DNA from: Kitasatospora xanthocidica | GTDB taxonomy: Bacteria; Actinomycetota; Actinomycetes; Streptomycetales; Streptomycetaceae | Reading direction: 5' to 3' | Length of the DNA: 64,000 bases | Assembly: GCF_014656195.1 (NCBI RefSeq) | Contig: NZ_BNBY01000002.1 | Coordinates: 156,351 to 220,350, forward strand | In this document: piece by piece, positions 17,714 to 26,416 of the stretch | Position numbering within the stretch: position 1 is the first letter of the stretch | Layout of the letters: the number at the start of each line of letters is the position of its first letter | Made by a program: the position numbers and the translations under genes | The notes under the pieces: generated by a model | The model's database searches: none | What the model saw: only the letters and a program-made list of their open reading frames with translations | What the model was told of the DNA's origin: nothing

Positions 17714-18169
17714 ATGGAGCGCGAGGACCGTGTGGAGACCCTGAGCGAGGCCGAGTGCCTGCGGCTGCTCAGCACCGTGCCCGTCGGGCGCGTGGTGTAC
17801 ACCGAACACGCACTTCCGGCCGTCCTGCCGGTCTCCTTCGAGGTCCTGGACGGGCGGCTGGTGCTCGCCGTGCGCCGGGGGAGCACCACCGCGCGCGGGC
17901 TCGACGGCACGGTGGTCGCCTTCCAGGCCGATCTGCTGGACCCGGTGACCCGCACCGGGTGGAGCGTCCTGGTGCACGGGCGGGCCGACGCGGTGAAGGA
18001 CCCCGAACAGGTGCGGCGGGTGCTGCGCTCCGGCCTGCGGCCGTGGGTGGGCGACCCGGAGCCGCTGTTCATCGCCCTGGCGCCGGAGCTGGTCAGCGGC
18101 CGCCGGCTGTTCCCGACCGGGCCGGGCGGGGTTTCCTCCCGAGGGCTCCTGACAGATACCGGTGGGTAG
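17714..18169 (+). CDS. Pyridoxamine 5'-phosphate oxidase-fold (FMN-binding) protein
   Basis: 151 residues from ATG 17714, with GGAGG 12 bases upstream; an in-frame ATG at 17669 would add 15 residues. The pattern LRLLSTVPVGRVVYTEHALP followed by VLPVSFEVLDGRLVLAVRRG is the split-barrel flavin-binding fold of the PNPOx-like family. GWSVLVHGRADAV is the typical third strand region. These single-domain proteins in actinobacteria often bind F420 or FMN. The gene precedes the MaoC gene in the same direction by 59 bp. Confidence 0.8.
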   Translation: MEREDRVETLSEAECLRLLSTVPVGRVVYTEHALPAVLPVSFEVLDGRLVLAVRRGSTTARGLDGTVVAFQADLLDPVTRTGWSVLVHGRADAVKDPEQVRRVLRSGLRPWVGDPEPLFIALAPELVSGRRLFPTGPGGVSSRGLLTDTGG

Positions 18170-18228
18170 GCATACGCTTCCGGCGTCCTGGCCCCTCCCC
18201 GGGCCCGTCCCCCTCCAGGAGCGCACCC

Positions 18229-18681
18229 GTGACGACCTTCGCCTCCCTCGCCGAGCTGACCTCCGCCGTCGGCACCGAACTGGGCACCAGCGAGTGGCAC
18301 ACCATCGAGCAGCGGCAGATCGACCTGTTCGCCGAGGCGACCGGCGACCACCAGTGGATCCACGTCGACCCGGAGCGGGCCAAGGAGAGCCAGTTCGGCT
18401 CGACCATCGCGCACGGCTACCTGACCCAGTCGATGATCCCGGTGCTGGCCAAGGAGTGCTACGCCGTCGAGGGCGTGCGGATGGCGCTGAACTACGGCTC
18501 CGAGAAGGTGCGCTTCCCGGCGCCGGTGCCGGTGGGTACGGCGATCCGGGCCACCGCCGAGCTGGTCTCGGCCACCGAGGTGCCCGGCGGCGTCCAGGCC
18601 GTGGTGCGCTTCACCGTCACGAGCGAGCGGAGCGCCAAGCCGCACTGCGTCGCGGAGACGATCACCCGCTTCTACGCCTGA
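18229..18681 (+). CDS. MaoC-like (R)-specific enoyl-CoA hydratase
   Basis: 150 residues from GTG 18229, with AGGAG eight bases upstream. Single hot-dog fold. The hydratase 2 motif is present: FAEATGDHQWIHVDPERA with Asp and His, followed by IAHGYLTQSMIP. Homologues hydrate trans-2-enoyl-CoA to (R)-3-hydroxyacyl-CoA in the cytoplasm. Length is usual for the one-domain form. No fatty-acid operon surrounds it, so the physiological substrate is open. Confidence 0.88.
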   Translation: MTTFASLAELTSAVGTELGTSEWHTIEQRQIDLFAEATGDHQWIHVDPERAKESQFGSTIAHGYLTQSMIPVLAKECYAVEGVRMALNYGSEKVRFPAPVPVGTAIRATAELVSATEVPGGVQAVVRFTVTSERSAKPHCVAETITRFYA

Positions 18682-18893
18682 CGGGTCCCGGGGCCGGGAC
18701 CGGGCCCTGCCCGCTGCCGCCGGCGGAGCCCGGCCGGGTACGCCGATTGGACCGCGCCGGGCCCTCCACCAGGTCCGGACGGCCCACGGCGAGTAATCTC
18801 CGACGAGATGGTTGTCGTATCGCTGCGACCTCGGCCGTCGCTGCGGTGCGCGCCCCGGCATGCCCGGTAGCCGTGACCGTCCTTGGAGGAGCC

Positions 18894-20198
18894 GTGCCCC
18901 GCCCCGTCCCGTGGTTCTCCCGCCTCGCCGGTCTGTCCTCGCAGTTCGCCCCGCCGCCCGCCGACCGCGCCGCCGACCGCGCCGTCCCCGGACTGGCCGG
19001 GCTGTCCCGGGCCGCCTGGCACCGGGTCCGGACGGACGCCTTCGGCGCCGACCCCCGGGGCGAACGGCTCGCCCGGATCCGCCGCTCCCCGCAGTTCGCC
19101 GACGGCGCCTTCCGCAACCCCGTGCCGACCCGCCGCCTGGTCTACGAGCGCAGCCCGCTGGAGATCACCCGCGCCCAGCTGACCGGGGACAAGACCCGCC
19201 GGTTCCCCGCCGCCGCCGTACCGGTGCACCGGCTGCTCCCGGCCGACCTGGCCGCGCCGCCCGAGTCCGGGCTGCGGCTCACCTGGCTCGGCCACGCCAC
19301 CGTGCTCGCCGAGATCGGCGGCCGGCGCGTCCTGCTCGACCCGGTCTGGGGCGACCGCTGCTCCCCGTTCGCCTGGACCGGCCCCAAGCGGCTGCACCCC
19401 GTACCGCTGCCGCTGTCCGAACTCGGGCCGGTGGACGTCGTGGTGGTCTCCCACGACCACTACGACCACCTGGACATGGCCACCGTCCGGGCACTGATCG
19501 GGACGGACGCGGTGTTCGCCGTCCCGCTCGGGGTCGGCGCCCACCTGGAGCACTGGGGTGTGCCGGCCGGACGGATCGTCGAGCTGGACTGGTGGGAGTC
19601 CGCCGAGGTCGCCGGACTGACCCTGACCGCCACCCCGGCCCGGCACTACTGCAGCCGCGGCCCGCGCACCAGCTCGCTGTTCCTCTGGGCGTCCTGGGTG
19701 GTGTCCGGCGGCGGACACCGGATCTTCCACAGCGGGGACACCGGCTACTTCCCCGGCTTCGCCGAGATCGGCAGCCGGCTCGGCCCGTTCGACGCGACGA
19801 TGATGCAGGTCGGCGCCTACAGCGACTTCTGGCCCGAGGTGCACATGACGCCCGAGGAGGGCGTACGGGCGCACCTGGACCTGGGCGGCGAACTGCTGCT
19901 GCCGATCCACTGGTGCACCTTCAACCTGGCGCTGCACCCGTGGGAGGAGCCGGCCGAGCGGGTGGTCGCCGCCGCCCAGGCGCAGGGCGCCCGCCTCGCG
20001 GTGCCGCGCCCGGGCAAGCCCTTCGAGCCCGCCGATCCGCCCGCCCTGCGCCTGTGGTGGCGCGCCGTCACCGCCACCCCGCGCGCGATCGAACCGGTGG
20101 TCGGCACACCCGAACCGGCGGCCGAGGCGGCAGCGGCGGCGCAGGTGGCAGCGGAGACGGCGGAGGCGCCGAGGGAACAGGTGACCGAGTTCAGCTGA
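18894..20198 (+). CDS. MBL-fold hydrolase (NAPE-PLD/UlaG-like)
   Basis: 434 residues from GTG 18894, with GGAGGAG upstream. The metallo-beta-lactamase motif VVSHDHYDHLDM gives the HxHxDH zinc ligands, preceded by LTWLGHATVLAEIGG, as in NAPE-hydrolysing phospholipase D and UlaG-like lactonases. HSGDTGYFPGF and LLLPIHWCTFNLA provide the later Asp and His ligands. The C-terminal 40 residues are Ala/Glu-rich, and the last codons plus the stop are built from the 14-bp repeat described at 20187. Substrate unknown; a phosphodiester or lactone is likely by family. Confidence 0.85.
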   Translation: MPRPVPWFSRLAGLSSQFAPPPADRAADRAVPGLAGLSRAAWHRVRTDAFGADPRGERLARIRRSPQFADGAFRNPVPTRRLVYERSPLEITRAQLTGDKTRRFPAAAVPVHRLLPADLAAPPESGLRLTWLGHATVLAEIGGRRVLLDPVWGDRCSPFAWTGPKRLHPVPLPLSELGPVDVVVVSHDHYDHLDMATVRALIGTDAVFAVPLGVGAHLEHWGVPAGRIVELDWWESAEVAGLTLTATPARHYCSRGPRTSSLFLWASWVVSGGGHRIFHSGDTGYFPGFAEIGSRLGPFDATMMQVGAYSDFWPEVHMTPEEGVRAHLDLGGELLLPIHWCTFNLALHPWEEPAERVVAAAQAQGARLAVPRPGKPFEPADPPALRLWWRAVTATPRAIEPVVGTPEPAAEAAAAAQVAAETAEAPREQVTEFS

Positions 20199-20267
20199 CA
20201 ACTTTCAACCGACAGAGTTCAGCCGACAACTTTCAGCGAACAGACTTTGAAATCTGTTCGCCGAAAG
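20187..20267. repeat. 14-bp tandem array ending in a hairpin, between convergent genes
   Basis: Four degenerate 14-bp units (20187-20242; first GAGTTCAGCTGACA, fourth ACTTTCAGCGAACA) begin inside the MBL gene and include its TGA. The last unit forms the left arm of a hairpin: CTTTCAGCGAACAGA (20230-20244), an 8-nt loop CTTTGAAA, and TCTGTTCGCCGAAAG (20253-20267), with one mismatch. The same unit and a similar hairpin recur at 38127-38276 and 58475-58590. The DUF-type gene on the opposite strand ends 17 bp further on, so the hairpin could serve both genes. Confidence 0.9.
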
Positions 20268-20283
20268 CCGTCATCCGCCCCCG

Positions 20284-23019
20284 TCACCCCGCGAGAACGT
20301 CCCGCAGCGCCCGCGCCTCCTTGACCACCCGGCCCGACCCCGCCCGCGCCGCCGTCGCCGTCACCTCGGCCACCGGACCGCGGGCCCCGGTGCGCCGGGC
20401 GCAGTCCGCGGCCAGTGCGATCAGGTCGCCCAGTCCGCGCACGGACGGGCCGGCCTCGCCCAGCAGCCCCGGCAGCGCCGGCCCGAGCACCGACCAGACC
20501 GTCGCCCGGGCGCCGGTCTCCGCCGCCATGGCGAGCGCCGCACCCAGCCGGCCGGCCAGGACCGTGCCGCAGGCCACCAGTCCGCCCAGCTCCCGGCCGA
20601 GCAGCCCGCCGTCCAGTTCCCCGCGCGCGGCGAGCACCAGCAGGGCGTCCACCGCCGCCGTCCGGTCCTCGGCGTGCCGGGCGCCCAGGCCGTACGCCAG
20701 CGCCAGGTGCAGCGCGAGCCCGGCCGGGCCGCCGGCCTCGGCGAGCAGCGGAAGGTGGCGGCCCGCGCCGCGCTCGTCCCGGTCGGCGCCCTGGGCGAAG
20801 GTGTCGAGCCAGCGGGCGGCCAGCTCCTCCCGGTGCCAGGGCAGCATCGCGGACCAGTGCGTGACCGGCCGTCGGCTCCAGTCGTCCACCTTGCGGGCGC
20901 GGGCGACGCTGGGCTCGGTGCCGTCCAGCAGCGCCCGGAACTCGGGGGCGAGCCGCTCGCCGGACGGCCCCTCCGGGCCGGGGCCGATGCCCGGCTGGGC
21001 GACCGCGACCCGCTCGACGTCCTCCCACCAGCGGTCCCCGTAGGCGTTGGCGCGCCGCACGCCCTGGCCGGGCGCGAACAGCACCCGCTCGGACGGCTGA
21101 CCGGGCAGGCCGCCGGTGCGCAGCCAGTGCGCGGCCCAGCGCCCGGCCGGGGAGGTGAGCGCCGCGGCGGCCGCAAGGACCGCCTCGTCCGCGCCCGGGC
21201 CGACCCTCAGCAGGGCCGCGGACAGGTCGACCGGCCCGGCGGGGACGCCCGCCGCCTCGTAGCCGGCGAGCCGCTCGACCAGCACGGCCGCCGCCAGCGC
21301 GCCGGTGGCGTCGGTCGGGGTGGCGAGCAGGTACGGCGGCCGGGTGGCGGTCAGCTGCCAGGCGGCCTCCTCCATCCGGGCGGCGAGCACCGCGCCGTGG
21401 ACGGTGGTGTGCGGGCCGCGCAGCGGGGAGCGGCCCTTGCCGCAGAGGGCGTCCCAGAGCCGGCGCGGCGCCGTCTCGCCGGCGACCGCGGCCACCACGA
21501 ACTGGACGCCCCAGGGCGTGCAGTCCCCCCACTGGCCGGCGCCGTTCCAGGGGTGCTCACGGCGGACCGGCTCCAGTGCCTCGATCAGCCCGGCCCGGTC
21601 CAGGCGGGCCTGCCGGACCAGGCCGTCCAGGACCCGTTCGAAGGCCGCGACCCCCGGCTCCCGGTCCACGAGCAGGGCGGACAGTTCCTCCGCGAGCTCG
21701 GCCGCCGAGGCGACCGGCGCGCCGAGCGGGCTCGGCACCGGGACCGGCGGGAGGAGTTCGTTCCACCCGGTGTCCGGGTCGTCGCCCTCCCCGCCCGAGA
21801 GCACACCGAGGGAAACGCCGAGCAGCTCGCCGGCCCGCCCGTGGTGGACCGGGTTCAGCGCCTCGGCGGCGAACCGCAGCTCCGGCAGCACCGCCTCGCC
21901 CGCCGCCGCACGGTGCCGGGCCACCACGTTCAGCGCCCGCTCCTGGACGCCCTGGTCCGCGTACCCGAACGCCTCGGCCGCCGAGAGCACCACCGCTCCG
22001 GAGCGTTCGGGCGCGCGCCGGGCGGCCCGGTCCAGCCAGCCCAGCTGGGCGCGCACCAGCTTCTTCTCGGTCCGGAAGAGCACCACCGCCGAGGCCTCGT
22101 GGAGCACCTCGGGCTCGATCAGCCCGGCCTCGTCCAGCTGCGCGAGCACTCCCTGGGCGTGCCCGGCGATCACCGACAGGCCGTCCAGCAGCGCCACCAC
22201 GTCCCGGACCCGGGCCGCGTACTCCGCGGGCGTCAGGGCGAGCGCCCGCAGCACGTCCAGGAAGGCCCGCTGGTCGGCCGGGCGGCCGCCGCGCAGCAGC
22301 CGGGCCAGGCAGCGGTCGATCACGGCCGCCCGGTCCACCACTCCGGCGGCGGCCAGTTCGCCGATCGCCTCCGTCCAGAGGTCGCCGGGGCGCGGGCTCA
22401 GCCGGAACGTCAGGGTGTGGCCGACGTCGGCGAGTTCGAACAGCAGTGGCAGCAGCACCGGGGTGAAGGCGTCGGCCCGCAGCTTGTCGGCCAGGGTGGG
22501 GCGCGGGCCGCCCAGGTCGACGGAGCGGTTCAGCCAGTCCCGGACGAAGGACTCGCCGGTCGGCACCTCGCAGCCGGTGCGCCGGACGACGGCCTCGACG
22601 AGCTGGTACATCGACCAGCCCCAGGCCCGGGTCGGCCGGGCGGCCAGCCGGGTGGCCACCTCGATCTGCCACTCCCGCGGCTGCGCCTCGACGACCGCGT
22701 GCAGTTCGGGGTAGCGGGCCCACTCCCGGGACGTGAAGTCGCCGCCGGCCAGCCAGGCGGCGGCGCCCGCCGGGCCCGGGTGGCACCCGGCCCCGGCCAC
22801 CAGCAGGGCGCCCTTGGCCTCGATCGCGGTGGGCGTCCAGTCGTCCCGGAGCTCCTTGCGCAGTTCCTTGAGCGCGGCCAGGCAGGCCCGCCGCTGCGCC
22901 CGGTCCAGTCCGGCCAGCAGTTCCGGTACCGCCTCGACGAACCCGCTCCGGACGGCCGCGCGCAGTTCCTCCACCGGGTCCGCCGCCACACCGGCCACCG
23001 TGTCCTCCACCGTCCTCAC
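20284..23019 (-). CDS. Large helical-repeat protein (DUF6493-like)
   Basis: 911 residues from a GTG at 23019 that overlaps the SWIM gene stop (GTGA). No transmembrane segment or signal peptide. The sequence is almost entirely Ala/Leu-rich amphipathic helices, consistent with HEAT/ARM-like repeats (for example LPELLAGLDRAQRRACLAAL and VLAQLDEAGLIEPEVLHEAS). This order, a SWIM zinc-finger gene followed by a giant helical protein, is familiar from streptomycete genomes; I assign DUF6493 from memory of the family and moderately. The molecular role is unknown; a nucleic-acid or protein scaffold is a guess from the partner. Confidence 0.75.
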   Translation of the reverse strand: MRTVEDTVAGVAADPVEELRAAVRSGFVEAVPELLAGLDRAQRRACLAALKELRKELRDDWTPTAIEAKGALLVAGAGCHPGPAGAAAWLAGGDFTSREWARYPELHAVVEAQPREWQIEVATRLAARPTRAWGWSMYQLVEAVVRRTGCEVPTGESFVRDWLNRSVDLGGPRPTLADKLRADAFTPVLLPLLFELADVGHTLTFRLSPRPGDLWTEAIGELAAAGVVDRAAVIDRCLARLLRGGRPADQRAFLDVLRALALTPAEYAARVRDVVALLDGLSVIAGHAQGVLAQLDEAGLIEPEVLHEASAVVLFRTEKKLVRAQLGWLDRAARRAPERSGAVVLSAAEAFGYADQGVQERALNVVARHRAAAGEAVLPELRFAAEALNPVHHGRAGELLGVSLGVLSGGEGDDPDTGWNELLPPVPVPSPLGAPVASAAELAEELSALLVDREPGVAAFERVLDGLVRQARLDRAGLIEALEPVRREHPWNGAGQWGDCTPWGVQFVVAAVAGETAPRRLWDALCGKGRSPLRGPHTTVHGAVLAARMEEAAWQLTATRPPYLLATPTDATGALAAAVLVERLAGYEAAGVPAGPVDLSAALLRVGPGADEAVLAAAAALTSPAGRWAAHWLRTGGLPGQPSERVLFAPGQGVRRANAYGDRWWEDVERVAVAQPGIGPGPEGPSGERLAPEFRALLDGTEPSVARARKVDDWSRRPVTHWSAMLPWHREELAARWLDTFAQGADRDERGAGRHLPLLAEAGGPAGLALHLALAYGLGARHAEDRTAAVDALLVLAARGELDGGLLGRELGGLVACGTVLAGRLGAALAMAAETGARATVWSVLGPALPGLLGEAGPSVRGLGDLIALAADCARRTGARGPVAEVTATAARAGSGRVVKEARALRDVLAG

Positions 23020-24374
23020 GCTCCCGACTCCCCCCGCACCATCCCGACCGCCAGCGCGTGCTTGCACGGCCCGCGCCCGCCCCGGTACGTGCCCCACCAC
23101 AGGCAGGTGCAGCTCAGCCGCCCCGCCTCGTCCGTCCGCACCCGCTGGATGTGGTCGTCGACCGTGACGACGGCCGTCGCGCCGCCCTCCTCCAGCCGCA
23201 CCGCGCCCGCCTCGACCAGCGCCCGGGCCGCCCGCAGCCGCGGGTTGGCGGCCTCGGCGCGCCCGGCGTCGTACGGGAGCTGCCGGTGGAAGTGGGCGGC
23301 CTCGGCCGTGTCGTAGCCGATCTGCCCGGCGGTGCCGAGCCGGGTGAGCGCGGCGCGGACCCGCTCGGGGCTCAGGCCGGACTGCGCGGCGAGGTCCCCG
23401 ACCTCGATCCGCGGCTCCCAGGCGAGCAGCACCGACACCAGCTCGGCGTCCTGCTCGGCCGTTCCGGTGGCGAGCGCGTCGAGCACCCCGCCCTCGCCGG
23501 AGAAGCCCCGGGAGGCGTCGGGCGAGAGCGTCAGGGTGAGCCGCATGCCGGGCAGCACGGCCTCCCAGGCGGAGGCGGCCGGCGCCCCGGCGGCCACCGG
23601 CCCGTACACCCGCAGGGCGAGCGCGTGCCGCAGCACGCGTTGCAGCGCCACCAGCCGCTCGGGCCCGGACAGGCAGACCGCGCCGGGCACCGGGCGGGTG
23701 GTCGGCCGCAACGTCCGCCCGGCCGGGACGACCCAGCCGACGCCGCCGCGCCCGCCGCGCGGCAGCGAGCGCAGGAAGCGCACCGCCTCGGCCGCGGGCA
23801 GCTCGGCGCGCGGCTCGAAGCCGGCCGCGACCACCTGGGTCTCGGCGAAGCCGCGCAGCCAGCGCTCCGGCAGCGGCACCTTCTTCTCGACCAGCGGGCC
23901 GTCGAAGCTGGTGACCTCCAGCGCGTCCGGCCCGACCGCGAGGTGCAGCGGGTCGGCCGGGCCGATCCTGGTCAGCGCCTCGCGCAGCGGGTTGTTGACG
24001 TCCACGTTGGTGGTGCCGTGGCCGATCTCGTCGCCGTCGAGCCCGGCCTCCAGCACGTCGAGCCGGGCGTAGACGCCGCAGCAGCCGGAGAAGGACTCGA
24101 AGCGCAGCCGGTCCCCGTTGGCGGTGACCACCGGGTCGAGCGAGGCGCGCAGCCGCGGCTGGTGGTAGCGCGCGGCGGCGACGTCCGCGACCGCGAGCAG
24201 CGCCGCGGCGGCCGGCGCCGGGTCGGCCAGGAAGCCCGCGAAGAAGCGCGGGTTGGCGGCCGCGCCGAGCGGGGTGGCGCCGCCGGAGGTGGCCAGGTCG
24301 AGGCGTCGGCCCCCGGCGCCGTCCAGGACGGCCGACGGGCGCAGATAGGCGTACGCGTGTGCGGATTGCGTCAT
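23016..24374 (-). CDS. SWIM zinc-finger protein
   Basis: 452 residues from ATG 24374; the upstream in-frame extension is Arg/Ser-rich and non-coding in character. The C-terminal SWIM motif is seen as LSCTCLWWGTYRGGRGPCKH: Cys-x-Cys, then Cys-x-His. The first 250 residues contain FFAGFLADPAPAAAALLAVA and a GCCGVYARLDVLE segment, and a winged-helix-like stretch precedes SWIM (VGDLAAQSGLSPERVRAALT). SWIM domains bind DNA or proteins. The gene is translationally coupled to the 911-residue gene and divergent from the thioesterase gene. Confidence 0.85.
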   Translation of the reverse strand: MTQSAHAYAYLRPSAVLDGAGGRRLDLATSGGATPLGAAANPRFFAGFLADPAPAAAALLAVADVAAARYHQPRLRASLDPVVTANGDRLRFESFSGCCGVYARLDVLEAGLDGDEIGHGTTNVDVNNPLREALTRIGPADPLHLAVGPDALEVTSFDGPLVEKKVPLPERWLRGFAETQVVAAGFEPRAELPAAEAVRFLRSLPRGGRGGVGWVVPAGRTLRPTTRPVPGAVCLSGPERLVALQRVLRHALALRVYGPVAAGAPAASAWEAVLPGMRLTLTLSPDASRGFSGEGGVLDALATGTAEQDAELVSVLLAWEPRIEVGDLAAQSGLSPERVRAALTRLGTAGQIGYDTAEAAHFHRQLPYDAGRAEAANPRLRAARALVEAGAVRLEEGGATAVVTVDDHIQRVRTDEAGRLSCTCLWWGTYRGGRGPCKHALAVGMVRGESGA

Positions 24375-24436
24375 GCCGAGCACGCTAGGTGAGGGGTCTG
24401 ACAGTGCACCGGGCCGGCGTCGGACCGGCACGCGAC

Positions 24437-24450
24437 TGGAACGTGTTCTA
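24437..24450. promoter_or_regulatory. KstR-type operator candidate
   Basis: TGGAACGTGTTCTA matches the TnnAACnnGTTnnA consensus known for the mycobacterial TetR regulator KstR. It lies 73 bp upstream of the thioesterase start and 63 bp upstream of the divergent SWIM gene. A TetR gene with a KstR-like helix-turn-helix lies just past the thioesterase gene. The assignment is by pattern only. Confidence 0.5.
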
Positions 24451-24522
24451 CAGGGCGACCGACTGCCGGACGAGTTACCCACGTCACACCACCGCACGGT
24501 TGGCTTCTGCCACTATGACCTC

Positions 24523-25431
24523 GTGACCGACCTGACCGAACCGATTGCCCCGGCCGCCCGGGACGCCCGCCCGTCCTCCCCGTTCGCCGAGCTGCTGGAG
24601 CTCGAACGGCTGGACGAGAACACGTTCCGGGGCTACTGCCACGCCGGCGCCCCGATGCGCGCCTTCGGCGGCCACGTCGCCGCCCAGGCGCTCGTCGCCG
24701 CCGGGCGCACCTGCGAGGACCGCCGCCCGGTGCACTCGCTGCACGGCTACTTCCTGCTGCCGGGCACCCCGACCCGCCCGATCGACTACGTGGTCGAGCG
24801 GCTGCGCGAGGGCGTCTCGTACACCACCCGCCGGGTGACGGCGGTGCAGAAGCGGAACGAGATCTTCTCGCTCACCGTCTCCCTCAAGCACGCCGAGCCC
24901 GGCCCCGACCGCCACCGCGAGATGCCGCCGCTGCCCGGCCCGGAGTCCCTGCCGGACGCCGTGGCCGGCGCGCCCGAGGAGGTCCGCAGGGCGGTCGCCG
25001 CCACCGGCGGCTTCCGCGACCTCGACGTGCGCTTCGTCCCGCCGGAGACCCCGGGGGTGCCGCCGGCCGTCCCCGGGCTGCTCCAGCACTTCGTCTGGAT
25101 GCGCACCGCCTCCCGGCTGCCGGACGGCGACCCGCTGCTGCACGCCGCCGCGCTCACCTACCTGTCCGACCTCACCCTGGCCTCCACCGCCGGACTGGAC
25201 GAGCAGCCGAACTTCTTCCAGCGCACCGAGCCGCCCACGCTGCTGATGGCCTCACTGGACCACGCGATGTGGTTCCACCGCCCCTTCCGGGCCGACGAGT
25301 GGCTGCTGTTCGCCCAGCGCAGCCCGTCCTCCTCGGACGGCCGCGGCCTGGCCCACGGCGAGTTCTACGACCGGGACGGCCGGCTGGTCGCCTCGGCCGT
25401 CCAGGAGGCCCTGATCCGCCGGCAGTCGTAG
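24523..25431 (+). CDS. Acyl-CoA thioesterase II (TesB-like)
   Basis: 302 residues from GTG 24523. Two hot-dog halves are recognisable: RAFGGHVAAQALVAAGRTCE with VHSLHGYFLLPGTPTRPIDY in the first, and LTYLSDLTLASTAGLDE with LMASLDHAMWFHRPFRADEW in the second, which carries the catalytic-type Asp. TesB enzymes hydrolyse acyl-CoA to free acid and CoA in the cytoplasm. No clear Shine-Dalgarno site precedes the GTG; CACTAT about 10 bases upstream could be a -10 box of a leaderless transcript. A KstR-like operator candidate lies upstream. Confidence 0.9.
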   Translation: MTDLTEPIAPAARDARPSSPFAELLELERLDENTFRGYCHAGAPMRAFGGHVAAQALVAAGRTCEDRRPVHSLHGYFLLPGTPTRPIDYVVERLREGVSYTTRRVTAVQKRNEIFSLTVSLKHAEPGPDRHREMPPLPGPESLPDAVAGAPEEVRRAVAATGGFRDLDVRFVPPETPGVPPAVPGLLQHFVWMRTASRLPDGDPLLHAAALTYLSDLTLASTAGLDEQPNFFQRTEPPTLLMASLDHAMWFHRPFRADEWLLFAQRSPSSSDGRGLAHGEFYDRDGRLVASAVQEALIRRQS

Positions 25432-25559
25432 GGCCCCGGCGCCGCCCCGCGGGCGGGGGCTCGACGACGGCCCCCGGCCGCTTCCGGACCCGGGTGACCG
25501 CCGGACGAACGGAAGGGGGCCGGTCGGCGACATACTCCTGAGCGGCCCCGGCCCGTATC

Positions 25560-26219
25560 ATGGTGCGGGTGACCAAGGTTGACCTGTCACCACGGCCGGT
25601 GGAGGCGATGTCTCCGCGTCAGCTCGAACGCCGCGAAAGCCTGATCGCGGCCGCGCTCGCCCTGGTGAACGAGATCGGCGTCGAGCGGCTGCAGATGAAG
25701 CAGGTCTGCGAGCGGTCCGGAGTCGCCCTGGGGACGGCGTACCGCTACTTCTCCTCCAAGGACCACCTCCTGGCGGCGGCGATCGCCGAGTGGCACCGCC
25801 TGCTGCTGGCCGACCTGGTGGCCGAGCTGCGCGGGCCGCGGGCCGGGCTGGGGGACACCGACCGGGCGGTCCGGTTCGTCCGGGGCGGGATGCGGGCCTA
25901 CCAGCGGCAGCCCGAACTCGCCCGGCTGCGGGTGGCCGTGGCCGCCTCCACCGACCCCTTCGCCAGCGAGGCCCTCCAGGGCATGGCCCGGGCCGACAGC
26001 ACCGCCCTCCAGGCGGTGACGGCCGACGTGCCGGCCGCGTCGAGCGACCTGGTGCGGCACATCGTCGCCCACGCCTGGCAGGGCGAGCTGACCGCCTGGG
26101 TGACCGGCCGCACCACCCTCGGCGACGCCCGGCGGCGCCTCGAGGACGTGGTGCGGCTGGTGCTGACGCCGTACGAGACGCGGTACCCGGCTCCCTACGA
26201 GGTCCAGTCCACCGGCTGA
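25560..26219 (+). CDS. TetR-family regulator, KstR-like
   Basis: 219 residues from ATG 25560 (a GTG three codons later is also possible). The N-terminal helix-turn-helix reads VCERSGVALGTAYRYFSSKD and HLLAAAIAEWHRLL, close to the recognition helix of KstR-type regulators of lipid and sterol catabolism. The C-terminal ligand domain (85-219) is helical, with QPELARLRVAVAASTDPF. It sits 128 bp after tesB in the same direction, and a KstR-like palindrome lies upstream of tesB. It probably represses that gene until an acyl-CoA ligand binds; this is inference. Confidence 0.85.
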   Translation: MVRVTKVDLSPRPVEAMSPRQLERRESLIAAALALVNEIGVERLQMKQVCERSGVALGTAYRYFSSKDHLLAAAIAEWHRLLLADLVAELRGPRAGLGDTDRAVRFVRGGMRAYQRQPELARLRVAVAASTDPFASEALQGMARADSTALQAVTADVPAASSDLVRHIVAHAWQGELTAWVTGRTTLGDARRRLEDVVRLVLTPYETRYPAPYEVQSTG

Positions 26220-26380
26220 GCGCCGGGCGGTCCCGCCCACCGGGTGACCCTCAGGCGGGTCCTCCCCGGGCGGGTCCGGCCCGGCCGCGCGCGCCCGCGG
26301 CGGGTCCCGGCCCCGGTCCGGCCAGGGTCCGGCCCCGACCAGGTCCGGGGCCGGGCCCGGGGCCGGGACCAGCGCCGGGT

Positions 26381-26416
26381 CCGGGGCCTGGTCCGGGGCC
26401 TGGTCCGGGGGTCAGA
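26381..26416. repeat. 12-bp tandem repeat running into a stop codon
   Basis: Two perfect CCGGGGCCTGGT units and a third degenerate one end over the stop (26412-26414, on the minus strand) of the sulfite-oxidase-like gene. The whole 26240-26411 stretch between two convergent genes is extremely G+C-rich, with CCGGGGCC-type blocks; I see no gene in it. Confidence 0.75.

Noticed and set aside
20187..20267. Insertion-sequence or phage attachment site
   Set aside because: No transposase or integrase gene and no target duplications are seen; the repeats are tandem and bound to gene ends.
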